Source: an uncultured beta proteobacterium
GTDB taxonomy: Bacteria > Pseudomonadota > Gammaproteobacteria > Burkholderiales > Burkholderiaceae_C
Direction of reading: 5' to 3'
Assembly: GCA_903945325.1 (NCBI GenBank)
Contig: CAJAVE010000139.1
Span: 1 to 32,526 of the forward strand
DNA: 32,526 nt
Shown: in pieces, positions 24,658 to 32,395 of the stretch
Layout: every line of letters starts with the position of its first letter
Position numbering within the stretch: position 1 is the stretch's first letter
Position numbers and translations under genes: made by a program
The notes under the pieces: generated by a model
The model's database searches: none
Told to the model about the DNA's origin: nothing
The model's input: the letters and a program-made list of their open reading frames with translations, nothing else

Positions 24658-25391
24658 CCTCTATTGACTGGTCTGCGCCATGGCTGGCCCCCTATGCCGA
24701 CGTGGGGCAGGGCGTTGCCGCCAAAGTGGCTGCGGGTGTGCCGAACGCCGACGCGTTGAATGCCGCACTGGCGCCCAATCCAACCCCGGTGCGCTTTGCG
24801 CCGCAGAGCGACTTGCCAGCTGGCGTGGCGTACGAGAGTTACATTTTTGACAGCAACTGCTGCCCAACCCGCGAGGGTTTGCATGACTTTTTCAATGGAC
24901 TGGCGTGGTTGCTGTTTCCTCTGACCAAACGCCGCCTTAACCATCTCCATGTGGCGCAGATCGCACAAACTGGTATCCAGCCGGTGCGTGGCCCGGCGCG
25001 CGACGGCCTGACCGTCTTTGACGAGAACGCAGCGTTTTTGCAATGCCCGGACGCGCTGTGGGACGCCTTGGCCACCAAGCAATGGAGCAATTTGTTTGGC
25101 CCACTGCGCCCGCTGTGGAACGAATCGCATCTGGTCCTTTTTGGACATGCCCTGCTGGAAAAGCTGGTTTACCCCAGAAAACCCATCACAGCCCACGTCT
25201 ACCGTGCGCAGGCAGCTACACATTCCATAGCGGATCTGGACGCCTGGATGTCCGCCGACCTGAGCGCCGAGCGCCTGGCCAGCAAACCCTTCGCCCACTT
25301 GCCGGTGCTGGGCGTGCCCGGCTGGTGGCCGGGCAATGATGTCCCCACTTTTTACGGGGACGCCCAAGTGTTCCGCGCGCCGCGCGCTTGA
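24648..25391 (+). CDS. DUF3025 family protein
   Basis: The protein has 247 residues. The segments IDWSAPWLAPY (near the start), YESYIFDSNCCPTREGLHDFFNGLAW (short: CPTREGLHDFFNGLAW), LNHLHVAQIAQ, GLTVFDENA and HLPVLGVPGWWP fit the DUF3025 family, whose function is unknown. The start at 24648 was chosen because family members begin just before the IDWSxPW segment. The frame is open upstream through the palindromic repeat to 24525, which would add a Pro/Ala-rich N-terminus of repeat origin. With the chosen start, the ATG lies in the stem of that repeat, which may limit translation. Confidence 0.82.
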   Translation: MPLASIDWSAPWLAPYADVGQGVAAKVAAGVPNADALNAALAPNPTPVRFAPQSDLPAGVAYESYIFDSNCCPTREGLHDFFNGLAWLLFPLTKRRLNHLHVAQIAQTGIQPVRGPARDGLTVFDENAAFLQCPDALWDALATKQWSNLFGPLRPLWNESHLVLFGHALLEKLVYPRKPITAHVYRAQAATHSIADLDAWMSADLSAERLASKPFAHLPVLGVPGWWPGNDVPTFYGDAQVFRAPRA

Positions 25392-25460
25392 ATTTGATCA
25401 AATCGACCTTACCATTCACGCTATTGGTCCTTGAAGACGGGCCAACGGAAAAAGGAAACC

Positions 25461-26336
25461 ATGAAACGCATTATTTTGTTTGTCTTGACCAATGTAATGG
25501 TCGTCGCTGTTCTGGGCATTGTTGCCAGCCTGTTGGGCGTGAACCGTTACCTCACAAGCAGTGGCCTCAACCTGGGTGCCTTGCTGGGCTACGCGCTGAT
25601 CATGGGCTTTGGTGGCGCCATCATTTCCCTGCTGATCAGCAAGCCCATGGCCAAGTGGACATCGGGCGTGCGCATCATCAACCAGCCGCAAAACGTGGAT
25701 GAGGCCTGGATCGTGGAAACCGTGCGCAAGCTGTCCGACAAGGCCGGCATTGGCATGCCCGAAGTCGGCATCTTTGAAGGCGACCCCAACGCATTTGCCA
25801 CCGGTGCGTTCAAGAACTCAGCGCTGGTAGCCGTTTCCACCGGTTTGTTACAGGGCATGACCAAGGAAGAAATTGAGGCCGTGATTGGTCACGAGATTGC
25901 CCACGTGGCCAATGGCGACATGGTCACCATGACACTCATTCAGGGTGTGATGAATACCTTTGTGGTGTTCCTGAGCCGCGTCATTGGTTACGCAGTGGAT
26001 AGCTTCTTGCGCAAGGGTGATGACCGCAGCTCCGGCCCCGGCATTGGCTACATGATCACGACCATCGTGCTGGACATCGTGTTGGGCTTTGCCGCTGCCA
26101 TCGTGGTGGCCTGGTTCTCACGCCACCGTGAGTTCCGCGCCGATGCCGGTGCCGCCCAGTTGCTGGGTCGCAAGCAGCCCATGATCAACGCATTGGCGCG
26201 CCTGGGTGGCATGGCTCCTGGTGAGTTGCCCAAGAGCGTCGCTGCCTTTGGCATTGCGGGTGGTATTGGTCAGTTGTTCTCGACCCACCCGCCGATCGAA
26301 GAGCGTATTGCCGCGCTGCAGAACGAACAGCATTGA
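25461..26336 (+). CDS. htpX: HtpX membrane zinc protease
   Basis: The protein has 291 residues. It has two N-terminal hydrophobic segments (about 4-25 and 37-60), the zinc site H144-E145-I-A-H148 with third ligand E224 in [11 protein letters not shown], and two further membrane segments between them (about 157-180 and 196-219). It degrades damaged membrane proteins together with FtsH. An AAAGGAAA ribosome-binding site precedes the ATG. The 69-bp upstream gap has CTTGAA at 25387-25392 with a loose downstream match to a heat-shock -10 box, and a perfect ATTTGATCAAAT palindrome; heat-shock control is plausible but not shown. Confidence 0.97.
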   Translation: MKRIILFVLTNVMVVAVLGIVASLLGVNRYLTSSGLNLGALLGYALIMGFGGAIISLLISKPMAKWTSGVRIINQPQNVDEAWIVETVRKLSDKAGIGMPEVGIFEGDPNAFATGAFKNSALVAVSTGLLQGMTKEEIEAVIGHEIAHVANGDMVTMTLIQGVMNTFVVFLSRVIGYAVDSFLRKGDDRSSGPGIGYMITTIVLDIVLGFAAAIVVAWFSRHREFRADAGAAQLLGRKQPMINALARLGGMAPGELPKSVAAFGIAGGIGQLFSTHPPIEERIAALQNEQH

Positions 26337-26343
26337 AACTTCT

Positions 26344-26437
26344 GGAGGCTGGGCGGCACAGTACTCTGCGTAGGTAAAGGGGGAGCCCGCGTAGCGGGCG
26401 GAGGACACGGAGCAGAGTGCTGTGCCGCCCAGCCTCC
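26344..26437 (+). repeat. Arm-variable palindromic repeat, copy 2
   Basis: Arms 26344-26369 and 26412-26437 are complementary at 25 of 26 positions. The 42-nt core (26370-26411) contains GGTAAAGGGGGAG, an inner GCCCGC-GTA-GCGGGC stem and GGAGGACACGGA. The inner 18-19 nt of the arms resemble copy 1; the outer GGAGGCT/AGCCTCC does not. It fills the gap between the convergent ends of htpX and the cyclic-nucleotide-binding gene, where it could act as a two-way terminator. Confidence 0.8.
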
Positions 26438-26441
26438 TGGC

Positions 26442-26999
26442 TCAACCCAGCGGGGCAGGGCCAGTTTCTGCGCTGCGCAATTCCAAATCAGCAAGCCTTT
26501 CGCTGGAAATGTCCAGGCGTGCCGATAAAACCCGGGCAATGTTGCGGTAGATGATGTGGGCGCTGTCGGGATAGGCGTCCACCCGTTCCCGGTCAAAGCG
26601 CATGGTGACGCTGTCGCGCAACGCTCTGACGGAGGCGGTGCGCAGGTGGTTGCCAACCAGCGCCATCTCTCCAAAGCAATCACCCGCGCCAATGGTGGCA
26701 AGCGTCACTGTGCGCTCGCCCCGGTTCTTCTCAATCACCACTTCACCGGCAATCACCACGTGGAAAGAGCTGCCGATGTCTCCCTCGTTGAACACCACAT
26801 CGCCCGCCTTGTGCGGCATGTGCTCGGCCATGGCCAGCGTGCTCATCAGGCAGTCGTGGGTCATGCCCTGGAATACCTTGACCTTGTTGGCAATTTTTTG
26901 AACGATGGCGGTGTCCAAATTCAGGCCCGTGGGGCGCTGGATGATTTCGGCGCGCACGTTCTCGGCAAAGATTTTGGCAACGGCTGGATCGACTTTCAT
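26442..26999 (-). CDS. Cyclic-nucleotide-binding domain protein without DNA-binding domain
   Basis: The protein has 185 residues. A CRP-type beta-barrel spans about 50-140 with MPHKAGDVVFNEGD and a complete phosphate-binding cassette, F109-G-E-M-A-L then R120-T-A-S-V. It should therefore bind cAMP, cGMP or a related nucleotide. A helical N-terminus (1-48) precedes it, and only about 45 helical residues follow; no helix-turn-helix is present, so it is not a transcription factor by itself. ATG 26999 was chosen; a TTG at 27029 overlapping the hoxJ stop would add ten residues. It directly follows hoxJ, so it is probably the last gene of the hox operon and may connect nucleotide signalling to the kinase. 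Confidence 0.85.
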   Translation of the reverse strand: MKVDPAVAKIFAENVRAEIIQRPTGLNLDTAIVQKIANKVKVFQGMTHDCLMSTLAMAEHMPHKAGDVVFNEGDIGSSFHVVIAGEVVIEKNRGERTVTLATIGAGDCFGEMALVGNHLRTASVRALRDSVTMRFDRERVDAYPDSAHIIYRNIARVLSARLDISSERLADLELRSAETGPAPLG

Positions 27000-27025
27000 G
27001 GCTTTGGATCGTACACCCGCGCGGT

Positions 27026-28384
27026 TCAATCGTTCGGCTTGATCCCTGGCAGGCGCAGCACGAATTCAGCCCCGCCTTGCGGGTGGTTGTGTGCGGTCAG
27101 GGTGCCGCCATGGCGTTCGACGATGCCATAGCTGATGGACAGGCCCAGCCCGGTTCCCTTGCCCACGGGCTTGGTGGTGAAAAAAGGTTCAAAAATACTG
27201 GACATCGTTTGGGGGGCAATGCCGGGGCCGTTGTCGTGCAGCGTGATCACCAGGAAGTTAGCCTCGCGGCTGGCGAAAATCCTGAGTACAGGTAATACAC
27301 CGGGCTGGGCGCTGGCGGCGTCGTAGGCGTTCTGGATCAGGTTCATCAACACCTGCAGCAGTTGGCCGGCATTGCCGGGCACAACGCATTCCGAACAGGT
27401 TTGCAGTTCGACGTCAAAGTCCAGCTTCATGCCGGTGCGTACCCAATGGATTGCACGTTCAATGACTCCATTTACATCCACGATCTCGGTGGTCTCTCCA
27501 TCCAGGGCGGAGAAGCGTTTGAGCCCGTCCACGATGCTGGCGGTGCGCTGTGCACCTTCGATGGTGCCGTCCATCAGCGAAGGCAGGTCGTGCAGGATGT
27601 GATCAATGCGCAGTTTCTGCGCCAGCGCCATCAGGGCCGGGTTGTTGCCCAGCGCGGCCTCGGCATGAACGGCATCCAGGTACTGGCGCAGACGCGTGGT
27701 ATAGCGATTGAGCGCATGCACATTGCCCAGCACGAAGCTGATGGGGTTGTTGAGTTCGTGCGCGACTCCTGCCACCAGGCGACCCAGGGATGACATTTTC
27801 TCGGCGTGCAGCAGTTGCTGCTGCGTGAGCTTGAGCGCCTCGTGCGCCTCATGCAGCTGGCGGTAGGCACGCTTGATCTCCGCCATGGGCCGCCCCACGA
27901 ACACATACCCCACACAGCGGCGGCGCCCGTCGTAGCGTGGCGTAGCGGTGAAGTCCACCGGCACAGAGTGGCCCGCTGCGTCGTGCAGCATCAGCTCCAC
28001 CGTCTCGCCCTGGCGCAAGGCGACGGCGTGGCGCATCATGTCCTGCAGCACGTCAGCGCCCCCACTGTTGTGCAGCAGTGTGCGCATGTGTGCACCTAAC
28101 AAGGCTTCTTCGCTGCAGCCCACCAGCTCGCACAGGGCCTGGTTGGTTTGCTCGATCAGCCCCTGCGCGTCGGCGGCGACCAGCACATCCGACATCGAGG
28201 ACAGCAGGCTGTAGATCAGTTGCTGGGATGCTTCCAGTTGCGCATTCTTTTCCTCCAGCGCCACCTCATCGCGCAGCAACTGCGAATATACGTCGTCCAT
28301 CTTGTGGATCACGTCCAGCCAGGTGTCGTCGTCCACCCCTTCCAGGGGCAGGTGACTGGATGCATGTGCGATATGCCGGTTCAT
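27026..28384 (-). CDS. hoxJ: HoxJ-like hydrogen-signalling sensor histidine kinase
   Basis: The protein has 452 residues and no membrane segment. A short N-terminal coiled coil (about 35-58) precedes a PAS domain (about 59-175), then the dimerisation domain with phospho-acceptor H209 in AGVAHELNNPISF, then the ATPase domain with NLIQN (348-352), DNGPGI (384-389) and GKGTGLGLS (408-416). In Ralstonia eutropha the HoxJ PAS domain contacts the regulatory hydrogenase and the kinase inactivates HoxA when H2 is absent. All ATPase glycines are present, so the kinase looks active. It starts 16 bp after hoxC; the frame open to 28660 only overlaps hoxC. Confidence 0.9.
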   Translation of the reverse strand: MNRHIAHASSHLPLEGVDDDTWLDVIHKMDDVYSQLLRDEVALEEKNAQLEASQQLIYSLLSSMSDVLVAADAQGLIEQTNQALCELVGCSEEALLGAHMRTLLHNSGGADVLQDMMRHAVALRQGETVELMLHDAAGHSVPVDFTATPRYDGRRRCVGYVFVGRPMAEIKRAYRQLHEAHEALKLTQQQLLHAEKMSSLGRLVAGVAHELNNPISFVLGNVHALNRYTTRLRQYLDAVHAEAALGNNPALMALAQKLRIDHILHDLPSLMDGTIEGAQRTASIVDGLKRFSALDGETTEIVDVNGVIERAIHWVRTGMKLDFDVELQTCSECVVPGNAGQLLQVLMNLIQNAYDAASAQPGVLPVLRIFASREANFLVITLHDNGPGIAPQTMSSIFEPFFTTKPVGKGTGLGLSISYGIVERHGGTLTAHNHPQGGAEFVLRLPGIKPND

Positions 28385-28400
28385 GTTCTGTCGTGCTCCA

Positions 28401-29852
28401 TCAATGCACCGTGCAGACCATGCAGGGGTCAAAGGAGCGCACGACGTGCTGCACCGCAACCGGTGTCTTTTCACCCGGTTGCACCGGCGCTCCCACCAGC
28501 GCGGCTTCCAGCGCACCCGGTGTGCCGTGGCGGTCCCGGGGGGAGAAGTTCCAACTGGTTGGGGCGATGATCTGGTAATTGGCAATGCGTCCGCCTCGGA
28601 TGGACAGCCAGTGGCCCAAGCTGCCGCGCGCGGCTTCGCACAGGCCAAACGCATCGGCATCCATCGGCAGCAGCGCTTCGTTGCTGCAAGGCGCTTCGGG
28701 AACTATGGCACGCAAACACTGCTCGGTCAGTATTACCAGCCGCGCCAGCTCTATGGCGCGGGAGAGTACCCGCGTTACCACGTTGCCGCCGGTGCGCTCC
28801 CACAGGGCACGAATCAGCGGCTGGCCACCCGCCAGTTGCCGGGCCAACGCGCCAGTTTCCAGCACCCGGCCGTCCAGGCGGGGCGCCTTGTTCCAGGTGT
28901 AGGCGCCAGGCTTGTCCATCTGCGGCATAGTCAGGCCGCTTGACGGGTGTAGTGCGGCACCTGCATCAGCCAGCCACGCGTGGCGCGCGTCCTCGGCAAT
29001 CTGCGACGTGTTGACCGGCTGCAGTATGCTGCCGTCCCACACACCGGGTGCCATCGCAAATTCGCCGCTTGGGTCGGCAAAACCGCCGTAGCTCAGCGTC
29101 AGACCGGGCCCGCGCCCGAGTGTGTCGAGTTGCAGGTCGCGGGCGATGGACAGGAACAACCGCAAGTCCCCGCGCAGGGGATCGCTCTGCAGCCACTGCT
29201 CCAGGGCCTGCTCACAGTTCAGTGCGACCACTTCTTCCAGCGGTGCGGCATACAGCACGCGCTCCAGGAAACTGCGCATCTCCGCCACCCTTGTGCCCAG
29301 CCGGAAGCGCTCGGAGCCACTCAGATTACGGGTCGAGCCGCCGGGGACTATGGATTGCGTGTGCGGCCATTTGCCGCCCAGCGTGCCCATGATGTGCATC
29401 CAGCGCTGGCGCACCGCCACGGCTTCACGGGAATGCTCACCGGATTGGGTGGACAGGTGGCGCTGGGCCTGCGCATGCCAGAACCGTCCAGCGTAAACCT
29501 CGCGTGTGAAGTCGGGCATGAAGAACAGGTAAAAATGGGTCAAGTGGTCAGCTGCGTTCTCGCAGGCCAGCATCAGGTTGGTCAGCCAGACCCCGTTCGG
29601 AGGTGCCTCCACGTTACAGACCGCAGCCAGTGCGCGCGCCGCCGCGACCGATTGCGTGACCGAGCAAATGCCGCAGATGCGGGGCACGTAAACCATGGTA
29701 TCAAACGGGTGCTTGCCTTGCAGGATCTGCTCAAACCCGCGGTACATGGGCGCGTTGACCCAGGCCTCGGTCACCCGTCCGTCGGCCACCTCTAGTCGGA
29801 CCTCCAGATCGCCTTCTACGCGGTTGAATGGGCCTACCAGCAAACGTGTCAT
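28401..29852 (-). CDS. hoxC: Regulatory [NiFe] hydrogenase large subunit
   Basis: The protein has 483 residues. Ni-Fe ligands are C60 and C63 (RICGIC) and C477 and C480 (DPCMVCTVH). The protein ends exactly at that last His, so there is no C-terminal peptide for a maturation protease to remove, as known for H2-sensing hydrogenases (HoxC/HupV). I62 and F110 match in type and number the bulky gas-channel residues reported to protect the R. eutropha sensor from O2. The start overlaps the hoxB stop by 4 bp. With HoxB it forms the cytoplasmic H2 sensor. Confidence 0.96.
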   Translation of the reverse strand: MTRLLVGPFNRVEGDLEVRLEVADGRVTEAWVNAPMYRGFEQILQGKHPFDTMVYVPRICGICSVTQSVAAARALAAVCNVEAPPNGVWLTNLMLACENAADHLTHFYLFFMPDFTREVYAGRFWHAQAQRHLSTQSGEHSREAVAVRQRWMHIMGTLGGKWPHTQSIVPGGSTRNLSGSERFRLGTRVAEMRSFLERVLYAAPLEEVVALNCEQALEQWLQSDPLRGDLRLFLSIARDLQLDTLGRGPGLTLSYGGFADPSGEFAMAPGVWDGSILQPVNTSQIAEDARHAWLADAGAALHPSSGLTMPQMDKPGAYTWNKAPRLDGRVLETGALARQLAGGQPLIRALWERTGGNVVTRVLSRAIELARLVILTEQCLRAIVPEAPCSNEALLPMDADAFGLCEAARGSLGHWLSIRGGRIANYQIIAPTSWNFSPRDRHGTPGALEAALVGAPVQPGEKTPVAVQHVVRSFDPCMVCTVH

Positions 29853-30859
29853 TTCAGTCGGGTCTTCTTGATGAGGGGTGTCACCACCAGGTGGTCGGAC
29901 ATCGAGTTGACTTTGACCCGTTTGGGCGTGGCCGATTTGGACAGCGAGGCCAGCGCCACGAACCAGGCCTTGTGCATGTCGGTGGGCAGGCCGATGGGAA
30001 TGCCCGCCACCTTGGGCGTCTGGTGGAAGGCGTGCCCGGGTTCTTCAAACCCTGGCTCGGTGCAGCTGATGCAGGCGTAGCCGCCACGGATGCATGAGCC
30101 TTCACCGTTCCATAGGCGAATGTTGCAATCGGCATGCGCCTGCGTGCCCTTGCAGCCCATGTTTTCCATCAGGCAGCCCAGGTCAGATGGTTTGTGTGCG
30201 CTGGCCTTGTATTCGTAATACTCGTTGCGGATGCAGGCGTGGTGCACCAGTTGGTCACTGTAGAACCGTGGTCGCGCCAGGGTATCGAGCGCTTCGGCGG
30301 ACAGACTGCCCTGCGCCAGTGCGGCCAGCGTTTCCAGCACCCAGCCGGGGTGGGTGGGGCAGCCCGCCACATTGACCACTGGCAGTCCCGCGTTGCTGCG
30401 CCACTGCGCGCCCAGCACGCCACCGGGGTGGTCGCCCTCGTACTGCAAGCCGCAGGCGTCTGTCGGGTTTATGCCACCGGCGGTGATGCCGCCAAAGGCG
30501 GCGCAACTGCCCACGGCCACAACATACTGGGCCACGGCGCTCAGGCGCTCCACCCATCGCAGCATCGGCTCCTGGGTGCCCGCCAGCATGTGGAAGCGCC
30601 CGCTGCCCTCAGGCCCGCGCAACACCGCGCCTTCCAGGCACAATGCATGCAGCGGCAGCTTGCCGCTCAGGCAGTCTTGCATGATGGTCAGCGACTCGTC
30701 CCCCGACTCCAGTGAAAACGCCGGATGCCACAGCAGGTTCACCCCGATCTGGCGCAGCAGGCCCCGAAAATCGGCCGTGTCTGCACATAGCAGCGACATG
30801 CTGCAACCGCCGCAGCCACCGGACTGCAGCCACAGCACATTGAAGCGGGGCTCAGCCAT
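29849..30859 (-). CDS. hoxB: Regulatory [NiFe] hydrogenase small subunit
   Basis: The protein has 336 residues. It begins MAEPRFNVLWLQSGGCGGC, so the proximal cluster cysteines C16 and C19 follow at once and there is no Tat signal peptide. This is the hallmark of cytoplasmic H2-sensing hydrogenases, unlike exported uptake enzymes. Further cluster ligands are in VAVGSCAAFGG, NVAGCPTHP, LVHHACIRNEYYEY, GCKGTQAHADCNIRLWN and GGYACISCTEPGFEE. The start at 30859 overlaps the hoxA 3' end by 8 bp; the frame open to 31111 lies inside hoxA. The C-terminus (about 45 residues after the last cluster) lacks the membrane anchor of uptake hydrogenases. Confidence 0.96.
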   Translation of the reverse strand: MAEPRFNVLWLQSGGCGGCSMSLLCADTADFRGLLRQIGVNLLWHPAFSLESGDESLTIMQDCLSGKLPLHALCLEGAVLRGPEGSGRFHMLAGTQEPMLRWVERLSAVAQYVVAVGSCAAFGGITAGGINPTDACGLQYEGDHPGGVLGAQWRSNAGLPVVNVAGCPTHPGWVLETLAALAQGSLSAEALDTLARPRFYSDQLVHHACIRNEYYEYKASAHKPSDLGCLMENMGCKGTQAHADCNIRLWNGEGSCIRGGYACISCTEPGFEEPGHAFHQTPKVAGIPIGLPTDMHKAWFVALASLSKSATPKRVKVNSMSDHLVVTPLIKKTRLK

Positions 30860-32336
30860 CTGTCTGGCCCTCCAATCCAAAACGCGCCAGCTTTTGCCGC
30901 AGGCCGACGCGTGACAGGCCCAGCTCCTTGGCAGCGTGGGTTTTGTTCCACCGATGGCGCAGCATGGTTTCGCGCAGGATAACGGCTTCCATCGCATCGA
31001 TGCGTTCTTGCAAAGTGCCGCTTTGGGGCAGTGCGAGATTGCCGTTACTCGACGAACCATGGATACCGCTTTGTCCGTAAAGCACGCGCTGCGAAAACGC
31101 GCTCGCCGCAACCACCTGTCCGTCCGACAAGGCCACTGCGCGGTAGATCTCGTTCTTCAGTTCCCGGATATTGCCCGGCCAGGCGTAGGCCAGCAGATTG
31201 GCTTGCACATCCTTGGCAAAGCGTACATCGGGGCGCCCTAGCTCCTGGCCGGCGCGCACCAGCAGCATGTCGGCAATCGGCAGGATGTCGGCACTGCGCT
31301 CGCGCAGCGGGGGCACCGACAGCGTGATGCCGGCAATGCGGTAGTACAGGTCTTCGCGGAAGCGGCCCGAGCGTACGTCCTGCTCCAGATCCCGGTGAGT
31401 GGCGGCAATCACCCGCACATTGACCAGCACCGGGCGGCTGGCACCTACGGGGCGCACTTCGCCCTCTTGCAGCGCACGCAGCAGCTTGACCTGAAAAGCT
31501 GGTGACGTGTCGCCAATTTCATCCAGAAAAAGCGTGCCACCATCGGCCCGCTGGAACAGGCCGATATGGTCCTCAAAGGCACCCGTAAACGACCCTCGCT
31601 TGTGGCCAAACAGTTCCGATTCGAGCAGCGTATCGGTCATGGCGGCGCAGTTCTCCATGACGAAGGCCCGCTCGCAGCGCGGGCTGGCGTAGTGGATGGC
31701 ACGTGCCAGCAATTCCTTGCCGGTGCCCGACTCGCCGGTCACCAGCACCGCCAGGTCGTAGCGGGCGACGCGGGCCGCCATCTCGCACACGGCGTTGAGC
31801 GGGCTGTTCTCCGATCGCTCCAGGCTGTCAAAGTCAAACGCGGCGCGGGCGGTGGCCAGCGTCTCGGTGCCACGGCGGCGCAGCACCGGGGCGCTGGTGC
31901 GCAGCTCCAGGTTCAGCCGCTGGGTCTGCATTTGCAGGCTGCGCGCCTCAGCCGCTTTGGCAACAGTGGACAGCAGGTGCTCGGGCACCCAGGGCTTGAG
32001 CACGTACTGGTAAATGCCCGCGTCGTTGATGCCGGCAATGATGTCCTGCGAATCGGTGTAGCCGGAGATGATGATGCGCACCGTGTCGGGCCACAGCTCG
32101 CGCACTTCCTTCAAAAACTTGACGCCGCTGGTGCCGGGCATGCGCTGGTCGCACAGGATCACACTGACCTCGTGGCGCTCCAGCAGGCCGCGCGCCTCGT
32201 CGGCGGAGCTGGCCGTCAGGATGCGGAACTCTTCTTCCAGATTGCGGCGGATCGAATCCAGCGAGCGGGTTTCGTCGTCCACCACCAGCACCAGTGGCAG
32301 AGAGTCGTAGGGGTCAGGCAATGCGGGCAGGGACAT
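30852..32336 (-). CDS. hoxA: NtrC-type response regulator for hydrogenase genes
   Basis: The protein has 494 residues. The receiver domain has phospho-site D63 in LCDQRMPG and K114 in YVLKPW. A linker leads to a sigma-54 activator AAA+ domain with Walker A GESGTGKE (201-208), GSFTGA loop (248-253, usually GAFTGA) and Walker B GGTLFLDEIGD (266-276). The C-terminal Fis-type helix-turn-helix contains KTHAAKELGLSRVGLRQKL. In R. eutropha HoxA drives sigma-54 promoters of the hydrogenase operons and is active unphosphorylated. Gene order hypX-hoxA-hoxB-hoxC-hoxJ matches that organism, supporting the same role. Its targets are outside the window. Confidence 0.95.
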   Translation of the reverse strand: MSLPALPDPYDSLPLVLVVDDETRSLDSIRRNLEEEFRILTASSADEARGLLERHEVSVILCDQRMPGTSGVKFLKEVRELWPDTVRIIISGYTDSQDIIAGINDAGIYQYVLKPWVPEHLLSTVAKAAEARSLQMQTQRLNLELRTSAPVLRRRGTETLATARAAFDFDSLERSENSPLNAVCEMAARVARYDLAVLVTGESGTGKELLARAIHYASPRCERAFVMENCAAMTDTLLESELFGHKRGSFTGAFEDHIGLFQRADGGTLFLDEIGDTSPAFQVKLLRALQEGEVRPVGASRPVLVNVRVIAATHRDLEQDVRSGRFREDLYYRIAGITLSVPPLRERSADILPIADMLLVRAGQELGRPDVRFAKDVQANLLAYAWPGNIRELKNEIYRAVALSDGQVVAASAFSQRVLYGQSGIHGSSSNGNLALPQSGTLQERIDAMEAVILRETMLRHRWNKTHAAKELGLSRVGLRQKLARFGLEGQTDG

Positions 32337-32349
32337 TGAGGTGCTCTTG

Positions 32350-32393
32350 TTTTGATAGCTGGTTGCGCAGTGTTGACGAGGGCTAGCGGCTGT
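32350..32393 (+). repeat. Short interspersed repeat (TAGCTGCTTGCGC type), copy c, diverged
   Basis: GATAGCTGGTTGCGCA and, after 11 bp, GGCTAGCGGC correspond to both blocks of copy a (6683-6741) with some changes. It occupies most of the 59-bp gap between the upstream hydrogenase gene and hoxA, splitting an operon that is compact elsewhere. Confidence 0.5.
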
Positions 32394-32395
32394 TT

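Noticed and set aside
25387-25425. Heat-shock (sigma-32) promoter before htpX
   Set aside because: CTTGAA is present but the downstream box is a poor match; noted only in the htpX entry.
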